Shown: positions 25,889 through 34,998 of the stretch, piece after piece | How the letters are laid out: every line of letters begins with the position of its first letter | How positions within the stretch are numbered: the stretch's first letter is position 1 | NCBI RefSeq assembly: GCF_005938645.2 | Contig: NZ_CP042171.1 | Span: 1,612,001-1,676,000, forward strand | Source of the DNA: Pedobacter sp. KBS0701 | GTDB lineage: Bacteria > Bacteroidota > Bacteroidia > Sphingobacteriales > Sphingobacteriaceae | DNA length: 64,000 nt | Reading direction: 5' to 3' | Position numbers and translations under genes: made by a program | The notes under the pieces: model-generated | Told to the model about the DNA's origin: nothing | Database searches by the model: none | The model's input: only the letters and a program-made list of their open reading frames with translations

Positions 25889-27475
25889 ATGAACGGGAAA
25901 AATATTGTAGCCGGCACTTATATTGAAATTAATGAAAGAAGCCTTAAAGCGGTTAATCCTGCAACGGGATTAACGCTTGATGGTGAGTTTTTTAAAGCGA
26001 ACGAAAAACTTGTTGATGATGCCTTAACATCAGCAACATCGGCTTTCCAAAGCTACAGAAATCTTAACAAAGATCTTAAAGCCGCTTTTTTAAACGCCAT
26101 TGCCGATGAAATTGCTAATCTTGGCGAGGAACTGGTAAACAGGGCTTCGGCAGAAAGTGGTTTACCTTTAGCCCGTTTACAAGGCGAATTGGGAAGAACT
26201 ACAGGACAATTAAGGTTATTTGCCAATCTGGTTGCAGAAGGCTCCTGGGTTGACGCAATTATTGATACCGCATTACCTGAAAGACAGCCTTTACCGCGAC
26301 CTGATATCAGGAGAATGCTAATCCCAATCGGACCAGTAGTAGTTTTCGGTGCAAGTAATTTCCCACTTGCTTTTTCAGTTGCAGGTGGCGATACCGCATC
26401 AGCATTAGCTTCTGGTTGCCCGGTGGTTGTTAAAGCACATCCCGCACATTACGGAGCCAGTGCTTTGGTAGGTGGTGCCATTGTTAAAGCAGCAGAAAAA
26501 ACAGGAATGCCTAAAGGTGTTTTCTCTTTGTTGTATGATGATGGTTATACCATTGGTGCTGGCCTGGTTCAGCATCCGCTAACTAAAGCGGTAACTTTTA
26601 CCGGTTCGTTTAAAGGCGGAATGGCCTTAATTAATCTTGCTCAGCAGCGCGAACAACCTATTCCGGTTTTTGCCGAAATGGGAAGTATTAACCCGGTAAT
26701 CTTTCTTCCGCAAGCCATAGAAAATCAGGCAGAAGAACTGGCTAAAAAATACGCCGCATCTATTACCTTAGGCGCCGGTCAGTTTTGTACTAACCCAGGT
26801 TTATTGTTAGCGGTACAATCACCTGCACTCGAAAATTTTAAAGCCGTTTTAAAAGAAGCTATTTCAACTATTCCTTCGGCAACCATGCTTACTGAAGGTA
26901 TTGCCAACAATTATGGTAAACTTTCTGCTGAAGTAGTAAACGAAAGTGGTGTTGCGCTTTTATCGGCGTCAACCGTAAAAAATACGGAGCTTCAAAATCA
27001 ATCAGAGGCGAAAATTGCTCAGGTAAGTGCTGCCGATTTTATTAAAAATCCAAAACTCCGTGAGGAAATTTTCGGTCCATACTCTTTATTGGTTGTTGCT
27101 CAGGATCGTGCAGAACTGGAGCAGGCTATTGAAGTTTTGGAAGGACAGCTTACGGTAACCTTAATGGCCGAAAAACAGGAACTTCAGCATTACCAGACTT
27201 TGATAAACAAGCTGACTGATAAAACCGGAAGAATTATACTGAATGGTGTGCCTACAGGTGTAGAAGTTTGTGCTGCCATGCAACATGGCGGACCATTTCC
27301 GGCTACTAACGATAGCCGTTTTACTTCTGTTGGTTCTACTGCAATCAATCGTTTTGTGAGGCCACTGGCTTACCAGGATTGGGAACAGGAATTATTGCCG
27401 GATGAATTGAAAGATGGCAATCCATTGGGTATTTTCAGAACGGTAAATCAAAAATTAACGAAATCTCATGAGTAA
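25889..27475 (+). CDS. 2-oxoglutarate semialdehyde (2,5-dioxovalerate) dehydrogenase
   Basis: A 528-residue NAD(P)-dependent aldehyde dehydrogenase. General base E263 (FAEMGSINP) and catalytic C300 (GAGQFCTNPG) are present, with the cofactor-binding GPVVVFGASNFPLAFSVAGG near residues 149-168. Length and the FCTNPG context match the KGSADH branch (NADP-type, LhpG/AraE-like). It would oxidise the semialdehyde made by the upstream lyase to 2-oxoglutarate. It overlaps the epimerase start by 8 bp, so translation is coupled. Confidence 0.9.
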   Translation: MNGKNIVAGTYIEINERSLKAVNPATGLTLDGEFFKANEKLVDDALTSATSAFQSYRNLNKDLKAAFLNAIADEIANLGEELVNRASAESGLPLARLQGELGRTTGQLRLFANLVAEGSWVDAIIDTALPERQPLPRPDIRRMLIPIGPVVVFGASNFPLAFSVAGGDTASALASGCPVVVKAHPAHYGASALVGGAIVKAAEKTGMPKGVFSLLYDDGYTIGAGLVQHPLTKAVTFTGSFKGGMALINLAQQREQPIPVFAEMGSINPVIFLPQAIENQAEELAKKYAASITLGAGQFCTNPGLLLAVQSPALENFKAVLKEAISTIPSATMLTEGIANNYGKLSAEVVNESGVALLSASTVKNTELQNQSEAKIAQVSAADFIKNPKLREEIFGPYSLLVVAQDRAELEQAIEVLEGQLTVTLMAEKQELQHYQTLINKLTDKTGRIILNGVPTGVEVCAAMQHGGPFPATNDSRFTSVGSTAINRFVRPLAYQDWEQELLPDELKDGNPLGIFRTVNQKLTKSHE

Positions 27476-28469
27476 AACTTTTTTTTGTGTAGATGCACAT
27501 ACTTGCGGAAATCCGGTTAGATTGGTTGCAGGCGGAGGACCTCAGCTTATTGGCTCAAACATGAGCGAAAAGCGTCAGCATTTTCTGAATGAATTTGATT
27601 GGATCAGAAAAGGTTTAATGTTCGAACCCCGTGGACATGATATGATGTCGGGTAGTATTCTTTATCCACCTCACGACCCTGCAAATGATGTAGCTGTACT
27701 TTTTATCGAGACTAGTGGCTGCCTGCCAATGTGTGGGCACGGTACTATTGGCACCATTACCATTGCTATTGAAGAAGGACTCATCCAACCGAAAATACCA
27801 GGGGTGATCAGAATGGAAGCGCCAGCCGGATTGGTACTGATTGAATACAAACAGGAAGGAAAAAAAGTAAAGTCTGTTAAGCTGAAAAATGTGGCATCTT
27901 ACCTGGCCGCTGAAAATCTTCAGGTAGAATGCCCTGATTTAGGCACACTTACTTTCGATGTAGCTTATGGCGGAAATTTTTACGCAATCGTTGATCCGCA
28001 GGAAAATTTCCCCGGACTGGAAAACTATACCGCTTCGCAACTAATTAACTGGAGCCAGACCATAAGAAAACGCATTAATGAGCTTTATAGCTTTGTTCAT
28101 CCACAAGACCCTACGATAAATGGCTGTAGCCATATCTTGTGGACAGGAAAAACAATAGATCCTGCATCAACTGCCAGGAACGCAGTTTTTTATGGTGATA
28201 AAGCCATCGATCGCTCGCCTTGCGGTACGGGCACTTCAGCCCGTTTGGCACAGTGGTTTGCAAAAGGAAAACTAAAACAGGGAGAGGATTTTATCCATGA
28301 AAGTTTTATAGGCAGCAAGTTTATTGGAAGAGTAGAAGAGGTGGTAGACCTGAATGGGATCAAAGCCATTATACCGAGTGTAGAAGGTTGGGCGAAGGTT
28401 TACGGCTATAATACTATAAAAATCGATGCTGAAGATGATCCCTATGCATACGGATTTCAGGTGATTTAA
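27468..28469 (+). CDS. 4-hydroxyproline 2-epimerase (proline racemase family)
   Basis: A 333-residue cofactor-independent epimerase. Both catalytic cysteines are present: C89 in PMCGHGTIG and C252 in RSPCGTGTSA. The second Cys separates true epimerases from trans-3-hydroxy-L-proline dehydratases, which have Thr there. In this operon it would convert trans-4-hydroxy-L-proline to cis-4-hydroxy-D-proline, the first step. Proline itself cannot be excluded as substrate from sequence alone. The N-terminus FFCVDAHTCGNPVRLVAGG is family-typical and fixes the ATG at 27468 (inside the dehydrogenase stop region). Confidence 0.92.
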   Translation: MSKTFFCVDAHTCGNPVRLVAGGGPQLIGSNMSEKRQHFLNEFDWIRKGLMFEPRGHDMMSGSILYPPHDPANDVAVLFIETSGCLPMCGHGTIGTITIAIEEGLIQPKIPGVIRMEAPAGLVLIEYKQEGKKVKSVKLKNVASYLAAENLQVECPDLGTLTFDVAYGGNFYAIVDPQENFPGLENYTASQLINWSQTIRKRINELYSFVHPQDPTINGCSHILWTGKTIDPASTARNAVFYGDKAIDRSPCGTGTSARLAQWFAKGKLKQGEDFIHESFIGSKFIGRVEEVVDLNGIKAIIPSVEGWAKVYGYNTIKIDAEDDPYAYGFQVI

Positions 28470-28509
28470 TGAGTTTTTAAAAAGAATATCAGCAGTATAA
28501 ATTAAAAGC

Positions 28510-29751
28510 ATGTCGAAAGTATTAATTATAGGTGGTGGAATAGTAGGTTTAACTTCAGCATATTACTTGCAGAAAAGAGGCTACGAAGTAACGGTTTTGG
28601 ATAAAGGAGATATTACCGACAATTGCTCATTTGGTAATGCAGGGATGATTGTTCCAAGTCATTTTGTTCCTTTGGCTGCACCTGGAATGATCAAACAGGG
28701 GATCCGTTGGATGTTCGACAGCAAAAGCCCCTTTTATGTTCGCCCATCTCTAAATATGAACCTTATTAACTGGGGTTTGAAATTTATGAAACATGCCACG
28801 GCAAAGCATGTAAGCCAGGCAGCAGTGCCATTACGCGATTTATCGTTACTGAGCAAAAAACTATATGAAGGCCTGGCAAAAGAGTCTGATTTCGATTTCG
28901 AATTAACCAACAATGGTATTCTGGCATTTTATAAAACAGAAAAAGCGGGAGAAGAAGAAGCACATTTAGCTGCAAAAGCAATTGAACTGGGCTTGGATAT
29001 GGCTGTACTCACTGCCGACGAATGCCATGCCTTACAGCCAGATTTAAAGTTAGATGTTTTAGGAGCGGTACATTATCGTTGTGATGCGCACCTTTATCCA
29101 ACAAAGTTGATGAATGCTTTGCTTAAGTATTTATTAAGCAATGGCGTTAAAATAGCGCATAATAAAGAAGTTGATAAAATGGAGACGGCAGGTAATCGCA
29201 TTACAAAGGTTTTTACAGGTGGTATCGCCTGGGAAGCCGATCAGTATGTTCTGGCAACTGGTTCGTGGTCGCCTGCTGTGGCTAAAATGGCCGATGTTAA
29301 AATATCTTTAATGCCCGGTAAAGGTTATTCTTTTATGGAGCCTGAACCTCAGCAGCGTTTAACTATTCCTGCATTGTTATGTGAAGCCAGGGTAGCCATC
29401 ACACCAATGAACGGTCAGATTAGATACGGCGGTACTATGGAGCTGGATAAGATCAATACCCGTATTAATATGCAAAGAGTTAAAGGGATCGTAGAATCGG
29501 TTCCGGCATATTTTCCCGATTTAAAACCTGCGGTTCCTTCAGAAAAAAATATCTGGTACGGTTTCCGTCCTTCATCACCTGATGGTTTGCCATACATTGG
29601 CAGAAGCGAAAAAAGAGAAAATCTGATCATCGCTACCGGCCATGGCATGATGGGTTTAAGTTTAGGACCGGCAACAGGTTTATTGGTTAGCCAGATTGTT
29701 TCAGGCATGGCCACTGATCTGAAAATGGAGCCATATAAAGTAGTTCGATAA
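28510..29751 (+). CDS. FAD-dependent D-hydroxyproline oxidase/dehydrogenase (DadA-like)
   Basis: A 413-residue DAO-family flavoprotein. The Rossmann motif KVLIIGGGIVGLTSAYYLQK occupies residues 3-22, followed by EVTVLDKGDITDNCSFGNAG. The C-terminal FAD-binding segment IIATGHGMMGLSLGPATGLLVSQI is near residues 378-401, and GFRPSSPDGLPYIG near 356-369. In context it oxidises cis-4-hydroxy-D-proline to 1-pyrroline-4-hydroxy-2-carboxylate. It is a single-chain enzyme, unlike the multi-subunit LhpBEF dehydrogenase of pseudomonads. The electron acceptor (O2 or quinone) cannot be told. It is the last gene of the four-gene operon. Confidence 0.9.
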   Translation: MSKVLIIGGGIVGLTSAYYLQKRGYEVTVLDKGDITDNCSFGNAGMIVPSHFVPLAAPGMIKQGIRWMFDSKSPFYVRPSLNMNLINWGLKFMKHATAKHVSQAAVPLRDLSLLSKKLYEGLAKESDFDFELTNNGILAFYKTEKAGEEEAHLAAKAIELGLDMAVLTADECHALQPDLKLDVLGAVHYRCDAHLYPTKLMNALLKYLLSNGVKIAHNKEVDKMETAGNRITKVFTGGIAWEADQYVLATGSWSPAVAKMADVKISLMPGKGYSFMEPEPQQRLTIPALLCEARVAITPMNGQIRYGGTMELDKINTRINMQRVKGIVESVPAYFPDLKPAVPSEKNIWYGFRPSSPDGLPYIGRSEKRENLIIATGHGMMGLSLGPATGLLVSQIVSGMATDLKMEPYKVVR

Positions 29752-30664
29752 TAGGAATTTGTATTGTATGTTTAGTCATTACCAGACGCCATTTTTCAAA
29801 AAGGGTTGGTAGGATATGTTGAGAGGTACCGTCATCTCGACCGTAGTGGAGAGATCTTTTAAATTTGTTCAATAATTTGGCACAAAGATCTCTCCATTTC
29901 GCTGCGCTACAGTCGAGATGACGACTTTTCTATCGGAGTCTTTCAATGATAACTTAGTCTAAAAATAGCGTAGGCAATGTTTTAAAAACCTGATTGCTCT
30001 GCTACTTCTGGTTCTCAAATCAATGATTAGCTTACATTATTTCATTTGTTTTTATCCACTTTTCAGCAATTAGATTTCCTAAAAAAATAAGCACAACCAA
30101 AATTAATAGATCAACAATAAAGTATTTAAGAGAAAAGCCAAAATTCGATGTGTAACCCTGTTATTCGGGATTTGTAATCCCGTCTAAAGGGCTTTCAATC
30201 CTTTACTGGTGGATTTAAAATATATAATACCATAGGTTATACCGATTCCAATCGAGTTTGTTAATCTATAGGATTCTTTGTGTTCAAAACAAGCTTTAAA
30301 TCGTATTAACTATTTTGTTTCGTCTTCATGCAAAATGATAATAAAACACTAATAATTAATTATCCTATTATTTAACGTCATTAAATGATCAATTCTAGAG
30401 CAATTTCCCCAAAAAAAAGCCGGAATAGACTACTAAGTCAAAAACAGCAAACATTACTTGTTTAAATTAATCGTTTTAAATCTTGCATTACAGTGGGTTA
30501 ACTAAATTTCTAGTAATTTTCCAGCTACCGGATTCATCATTAAATCCGTCATATATTATCAAATTATAGCAGGATTTTAACCTTATTTAAGTTTTATTGG
30601 TTTATTTGAGTTAATATTCATACATTCAATTTGTAATCAACAACCAAACCTAACTAACTGAATC
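29752..30664. other. Long intergenic region before the AraC regulator
   Basis: These 913 bp contain one inverted copy of the dispersed repeat (29829-29954, listed separately) and then about 700 bp of AT-rich DNA with no supported gene. Short direct repeats (TGTAACCCTGTTATTCGGGATTTG-like, ATTCGGGATTTGTAATCCCG near 30163-30182) form a small hairpin (CGGGATT/AATCCCG). The regulator's own promoter should lie near its right end. Confidence 0.45.
29829..29954. repeat. Dispersed palindromic repeat, inverted copy
   Basis: CCGTCATCTCGACCGTAGTGG...GAGATCTTT at the left and AAAGATCTCTCC...CTACAGTCGAGATGACGAC at the right form a long imperfect palindrome. The right flank, read on the - strand, is AGTTATCATTGAAAGACTCC then GATAG, matching the start of the sister copies at 20554 and 38946 in reverse orientation. 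Confidence 0.75.
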
Positions 30665-31567
30665 ATGAAAGTATTACCATTTACCATGCTTGTTCCCGAT
30701 GACAAGAGTGTGATATCGGAACATATTGAATCGCCTTTTTTTTACCAATATCTGCACCGTCACGATGAATGGCAGATCACGTATATCGAAAAAGGAGAGG
30801 GGACATTAATTGCAGGCAATGATATGCATGCTTTCCGATCGGGTGATATTTTTGTAATCGGGGCAAAACTTCCACACCTATTTAAAAGTAACCCCGAATA
30901 TTTCTCTGCTGATAGCAATAAAACCATCAAAGCATGTTCCATTTACTTTAATCCGAACGGTATTTTAGCGGCTTTGTTTAATCTTCCTGAAATGAAGATG
31001 GCAAGTGGTTTTTTAGCTAAAAACAAACATGGTTTCAAAGTTCCGGCTGCTGCTACCAAAAACATGATCACCAAAATGTTAAATGTTCATGAGGCATCAG
31101 GAGTTGATGTATTGTTTAACTTTTTGAAACTGGTTAACAGTTTTCAGGATTTAAATGAAGATGTAGAATCCTTATGCTCAGATATGTATTCTTCTAACGT
31201 AACTGAAAATGAAGGTATACGTTTGAGTAAAATCATTAACTTCATTACCGAAAATTACAATAATCAGATTTCATTAGAAGATGTAGCCAATGCTGCATTT
31301 ATGACGCCACAGGCATTTTGCAGGTATTTTAAGAAACATACCGGGCATACTTTTGTGTCATTTCTAAATGAAGTGAGAATTAATGATGCCTGTAAAAGTC
31401 TTATATCAGGAGAAAAAGCCGATTGTATCTCAGGTGTGGCTTATAAGGCTGGCTTTAACAGCATTACCAATTTTAACAGGGTGTTTAAAAGTATTATTGG
31501 TCAATCGCCAAGGGCATATATCGATACTTATAATAATGTAAGCAGGGTGAGCTATATAGGGGCTTAA
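30665..31567 (+). CDS. AraC family transcriptional regulator
   Basis: A 300-residue regulator. Residues about 1-120 are a cupin-like sensor (FYQYLHRHDEWQITYIEKGEGTLIAGN, then FRSGDIFVIGAKLPHLFKS). The C-terminal 100 residues carry two helix-turn-helix motifs: QISLEDVANAAFMTPQAFCRYFKKHTG and CISGVAYKAGFNSITNFNRVFKSIIGQSPRAY. Its position between the hydroxyproline operon and the DUF885/APC/DPP genes suggests it controls one or both and senses hydroxyproline or a related compound; that is inference. The peptidase gene follows 84 bp later in the same direction. Confidence 0.9.
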   Translation: MKVLPFTMLVPDDKSVISEHIESPFFYQYLHRHDEWQITYIEKGEGTLIAGNDMHAFRSGDIFVIGAKLPHLFKSNPEYFSADSNKTIKACSIYFNPNGILAALFNLPEMKMASGFLAKNKHGFKVPAAATKNMITKMLNVHEASGVDVLFNFLKLVNSFQDLNEDVESLCSDMYSSNVTENEGIRLSKIINFITENYNNQISLEDVANAAFMTPQAFCRYFKKHTGHTFVSFLNEVRINDACKSLISGEKADCISGVAYKAGFNSITNFNRVFKSIIGQSPRAYIDTYNNVSRVSYIGA

Positions 31568-31651
31568 GCAAAAAGATATTTTTTATATTAAATAAGCGAA
31601 CCATTTTTTCAAATGGAGGCAAACGCTATTTGCCTGTTTTAACCAAACCAA

Positions 31652-33430
31652 ATGCAAAACAAATTAAACTTTTTCGCCATTTTTTTAATCGCTAGTCTGT
31701 TATCTGGCACTTTTGTACTGGCTCAAACACCAAATCAAAGCTTGTACGAACAAACCAGTGAAATGGGTACGCTGATTGTAGGTTACCAAAGAGATGTTGA
31801 TGCCATTAATGATTTCTACTATCCTTATTCCGCAGGGGGTACTTATTCTTATCCGATGACTACTTTTAAAAGTCCGGAGCAAAGAAAACGTCTGCAGGAT
31901 ATCAATAACGATTACTTAAACAAGTTAAAATCTGCCAAATTTGAAGGCTTTAGTATTTATGGCAAGGTAGATTATATCCTTCTTAAAAAACAGATCGAAT
32001 CTTCTGCATGGCTCTTAGGTAAAGAGGAGGCAGACTATAACATCCTATCAAAGTATTTTACCTTTGCCGATGCCATTTATGCACTCGAAAAATTAAGAAG
32101 AAGGGGTACTTATAAAGAAGGCGCTTTGCTGGCTGCAGAGATGGATGAAATTTCGAAGCAGGTTGATGCCCTGAGTCTAAATTTTAAGAAAGGAATATTA
32201 ACGCCCGATCAGCTTAAAATGGCAGCAGCGATAACCTCAGGTTTAAAACACCGTTTAAAAGGCTTTTACCAGTTTTATATGGATTATGAGCCGGGTTTTA
32301 CCTGGTGGGTACCTAAACCCTACGAAAAATTAGACCTGGCCTTAACCAGTTACGCTAAACTTTTTAATGATAATGGTGGTGCTGCTCTTTCCCTAAAATC
32401 AAATAAAACAGAAATTAAAGGAAATCCTATCGGAAGGGAAGAACTGATCAGACAGCTAAATGCAGAGCTTATTCCTTACACACCGGAAGAACTGATCAAG
32501 CTTGCGGAAAAAGAATTTAAGTTTTGCGATGAAGAACTTTTAAAAGCGTCAGCCGCTATGGGCTTCGGAAATGACTGGAAAAAAGCTCAGGAGAAAATCA
32601 AGAACAGTTATGTGCCCTTGGGTAAACAGCCAGAGTTGATTGTAAAACTACAGGATGATGCCTTAAGTTTTATAAAGGCCAACGATCTGATCACTATCCC
32701 GGCACTTGCAGAAGAAACCTGGGGTATGGTCATGATGTCGGCCGAACGCCAGTTGGTAAATCCATTTTTTACCGGTGGGCGCGAAATCAGTATTTCTTAT
32801 CCGACAAATTCGATGGAGGAAGACGATAAGTTAATGAGTATGCGTGGAAATAATCCTTATTTTTCAAGAGGAACGGTTCAGCACGAACTCTTACCAGGCC
32901 ATCATTACCAGTATTTTATGAATAACCGTTATAAAAGCTATCGCGATCCTTTTAAAACACCTTTCAGCGTAGAAGGCTGGCCCTTATATTGGGAGCTTTT
33001 GCTTTACGATAAAGGTTTTGCCAAAACGCCTGAAGAAAAAATGGGGATGCTTTTCTGGCGGATGCACCGTTGCGCGAGGATTCTTTTTTCGCTGAACTTT
33101 CACCTGGGTAAATGGACACCTCAGCAATGCGTCGATTTCCTGGTAGATCGTGTAGGGCATGAACGTGCCAATGCAGAAGGCGAAGTACGCAGATCTTTCA
33201 AAGGCGATTATAGTCCTTTATACCAGGTCGCGTACCTTACCGGTGGTCTTCAGCTTTTTGCACTGAAAAAAGAATTGGTTGATAGCGGCAAAATGAGCTT
33301 TAAGGATTTTCATGATGCAGTAATTAAAGAAAATTTAATTCCTGTAGAAATGATCAGGGCTACTTTAACCAATCAGCCCTTAACACGAGATTTCAAAACT
33401 TCATGGCATTTTTACGATCAGCTTAAATAA
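31652..33430 (+). CDS. DUF885 family secreted metallohydrolase
   Basis: A 592-residue DUF885 protein with a signal peptide (about 1-24, FVLAQ). The putative metal-binding site is QHELLPGHHYQYF, H411-E412...H417-H418, the diagnostic motif of this family, and HERANAEGEVRRSF lies near residues 506-519. Families with this fold are gluzincin-like and some have carboxypeptidase or dipeptidase activity, so a periplasmic peptidase is plausible. It begins a run of three same-strand genes (DUF885, APC permease 42 bp later, DPP-IV-like peptidase), a coherent peptide/amino-acid set. Confidence 0.88.
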   Translation: MQNKLNFFAIFLIASLLSGTFVLAQTPNQSLYEQTSEMGTLIVGYQRDVDAINDFYYPYSAGGTYSYPMTTFKSPEQRKRLQDINNDYLNKLKSAKFEGFSIYGKVDYILLKKQIESSAWLLGKEEADYNILSKYFTFADAIYALEKLRRRGTYKEGALLAAEMDEISKQVDALSLNFKKGILTPDQLKMAAAITSGLKHRLKGFYQFYMDYEPGFTWWVPKPYEKLDLALTSYAKLFNDNGGAALSLKSNKTEIKGNPIGREELIRQLNAELIPYTPEELIKLAEKEFKFCDEELLKASAAMGFGNDWKKAQEKIKNSYVPLGKQPELIVKLQDDALSFIKANDLITIPALAEETWGMVMMSAERQLVNPFFTGGREISISYPTNSMEEDDKLMSMRGNNPYFSRGTVQHELLPGHHYQYFMNNRYKSYRDPFKTPFSVEGWPLYWELLLYDKGFAKTPEEKMGMLFWRMHRCARILFSLNFHLGKWTPQQCVDFLVDRVGHERANAEGEVRRSFKGDYSPLYQVAYLTGGLQLFALKKELVDSGKMSFKDFHDAVIKENLIPVEMIRATLTNQPLTRDFKTSWHFYDQLK

Positions 33431-33472
33431 ATAAACTTCAACCAACCTTAAAACAACCAAGCAACCGAACAG

Positions 33473-34921
33473 ATGATTGAAAAAGAAACCACACAATTTA
33501 AACCCTCACTTAAACTGATGGATGCAACCATGCTTGTAGCCGGAAGTATGATCGGCTCGGGTATTTTTATTGTAAGTGCCGATATTACCCGAAATGTAGG
33601 CAGCTCTGGCTGGCTGTTAGTGGTTTGGCTGATTACAGGCTTCATGACGCTTACTGCAGCATTAAGTTATGGCGAATTAAGTGCCATGTTTCCTAAAGCA
33701 GGAGGACAATATATTTATTTAAAGGAAGCATACAATCCGCTGATTAGTTTTTTATATGGCTGGAGTTTTTTTACGGTAATCCAAACCGCAACCATTGCCG
33801 CAGTAGGTGTCGCATTTGCCAAGTTTACCGCTTATCTCATACCTGCATTAAGTGAAGATTTAGTTGCCATTGATTTAGGTTTTTTTACCATCTCACCCGC
33901 ACAACTCCTGGCCATTGGGGTAATTGTTTTACTAACCTATATCAACAACAGAGGGGTAAATGGCGGTAAAATAATCCAGACAACCTTTACCGTGGCCAAA
34001 TTGTTAAGCTTGTTTGGCCTGATTGTTTTTGGACTTTTCTTTTTAGATAAAGGAATCTGGAAAACAAACTGGGAAAATATGTGGGTTTTGGGACCTTTAT
34101 CTGCCGATGGCAGTATTGGTTCTTATACTACTTTGGCTGCTTTCGGAGCCATTGCTGCCGCGATGGTGGGTTCGATATTCAGTAGCGATTCCTGGCACAA
34201 TGTTACCTTTATTGCCGGCGAAATTAAAAATCCTGCGCGCAATGTTGGTTTGAGTTTAGCCTTAGGAACCATCATCGTAACTGTACTCTACATCCTTACC
34301 AATGTGATGTATACCGGTGTACTTTCATTACATGATATTGCCTACGCTGATAAAGACCGGGTGGCGGTTTCTGCTGCCAACCATATTTTTGGTACTGCTG
34401 GTACCATCATTATCGCATTAATGATTATGGTTTCGACTTTCGGTTGTAATAACGGTTTAATTATGGCTGGTGCCCGGGTGTATTACTCAATGGCCAAAGA
34501 TGGGTTATTCTTTAAAAAAGTTGGTACACTCAACAAAAATGCGGTTCCCGGATTTGGACTCTGGATCCAGTGTGTTTTTGCCTGTTTATGGTGCATTAGC
34601 GGAAAATATGGCGATCTGTTGGATATGATCTCGTTTGTGGTGGTGATGTTTTACATGCTCACTATTTTCGGGATTTTTATCCTTCGTAAAAAACGGCCTG
34701 ATGCCGAAAGACCTTACAAAGCCTTTGGTTACCCTGTCCTGCCAATCATCTATATGATAATGGGACTGGCCTTTTGCATATTACTGATTATTTTTAAACC
34801 CAAATTTACCTGGCCTGGATTAATTATCACATTAATAGGTATCCCGGTTTATTACCTGATTAAAGGAAATATAGCCCGCCAGGATTTGAAATCAAAAGAT
34901 CCGGTTGATGTGAATGGTTAA
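33473..34921 (+). CDS. APC superfamily amino acid permease
   Basis: A 482-residue inner-membrane transporter with about 12 hydrophobic helices. The APC signature GSMIGSGIFIVSADITRNVG lies in helix 1 (residues 23-42) and ALSYGELSAMFPKAGGQYIYLKEAYN in helices 2-3. It resembles the LAT/serine-threonine exchanger branch common in Bacteroidota. In this locus the cargo is likely proline, hydroxyproline or another peptide-derived amino acid. Specificity is inferred from neighbours. Confidence 0.9.
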   Translation: MIEKETTQFKPSLKLMDATMLVAGSMIGSGIFIVSADITRNVGSSGWLLVVWLITGFMTLTAALSYGELSAMFPKAGGQYIYLKEAYNPLISFLYGWSFFTVIQTATIAAVGVAFAKFTAYLIPALSEDLVAIDLGFFTISPAQLLAIGVIVLLTYINNRGVNGGKIIQTTFTVAKLLSLFGLIVFGLFFLDKGIWKTNWENMWVLGPLSADGSIGSYTTLAAFGAIAAAMVGSIFSSDSWHNVTFIAGEIKNPARNVGLSLALGTIIVTVLYILTNVMYTGVLSLHDIAYADKDRVAVSAANHIFGTAGTIIIALMIMVSTFGCNNGLIMAGARVYYSMAKDGLFFKKVGTLNKNAVPGFGLWIQCVFACLWCISGKYGDLLDMISFVVVMFYMLTIFGIFILRKKRPDAERPYKAFGYPVLPIIYMIMGLAFCILLIIFKPKFTWPGLIITLIGIPVYYLIKGNIARQDLKSKDPVDVNG

Positions 34922-34998
34922 AATACTAATGTTATTCATCAAAATCTAAAGAAAACCTGCAAAGCTGCAATACTATATTTACCCACAAAAAATCTGTA

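Noticed and set aside
27468..28469. trans-3-hydroxy-L-proline dehydratase
   Set aside because: That enzyme has Thr in place of the second catalytic Cys; here the motif is CGTGTSA with Cys252.
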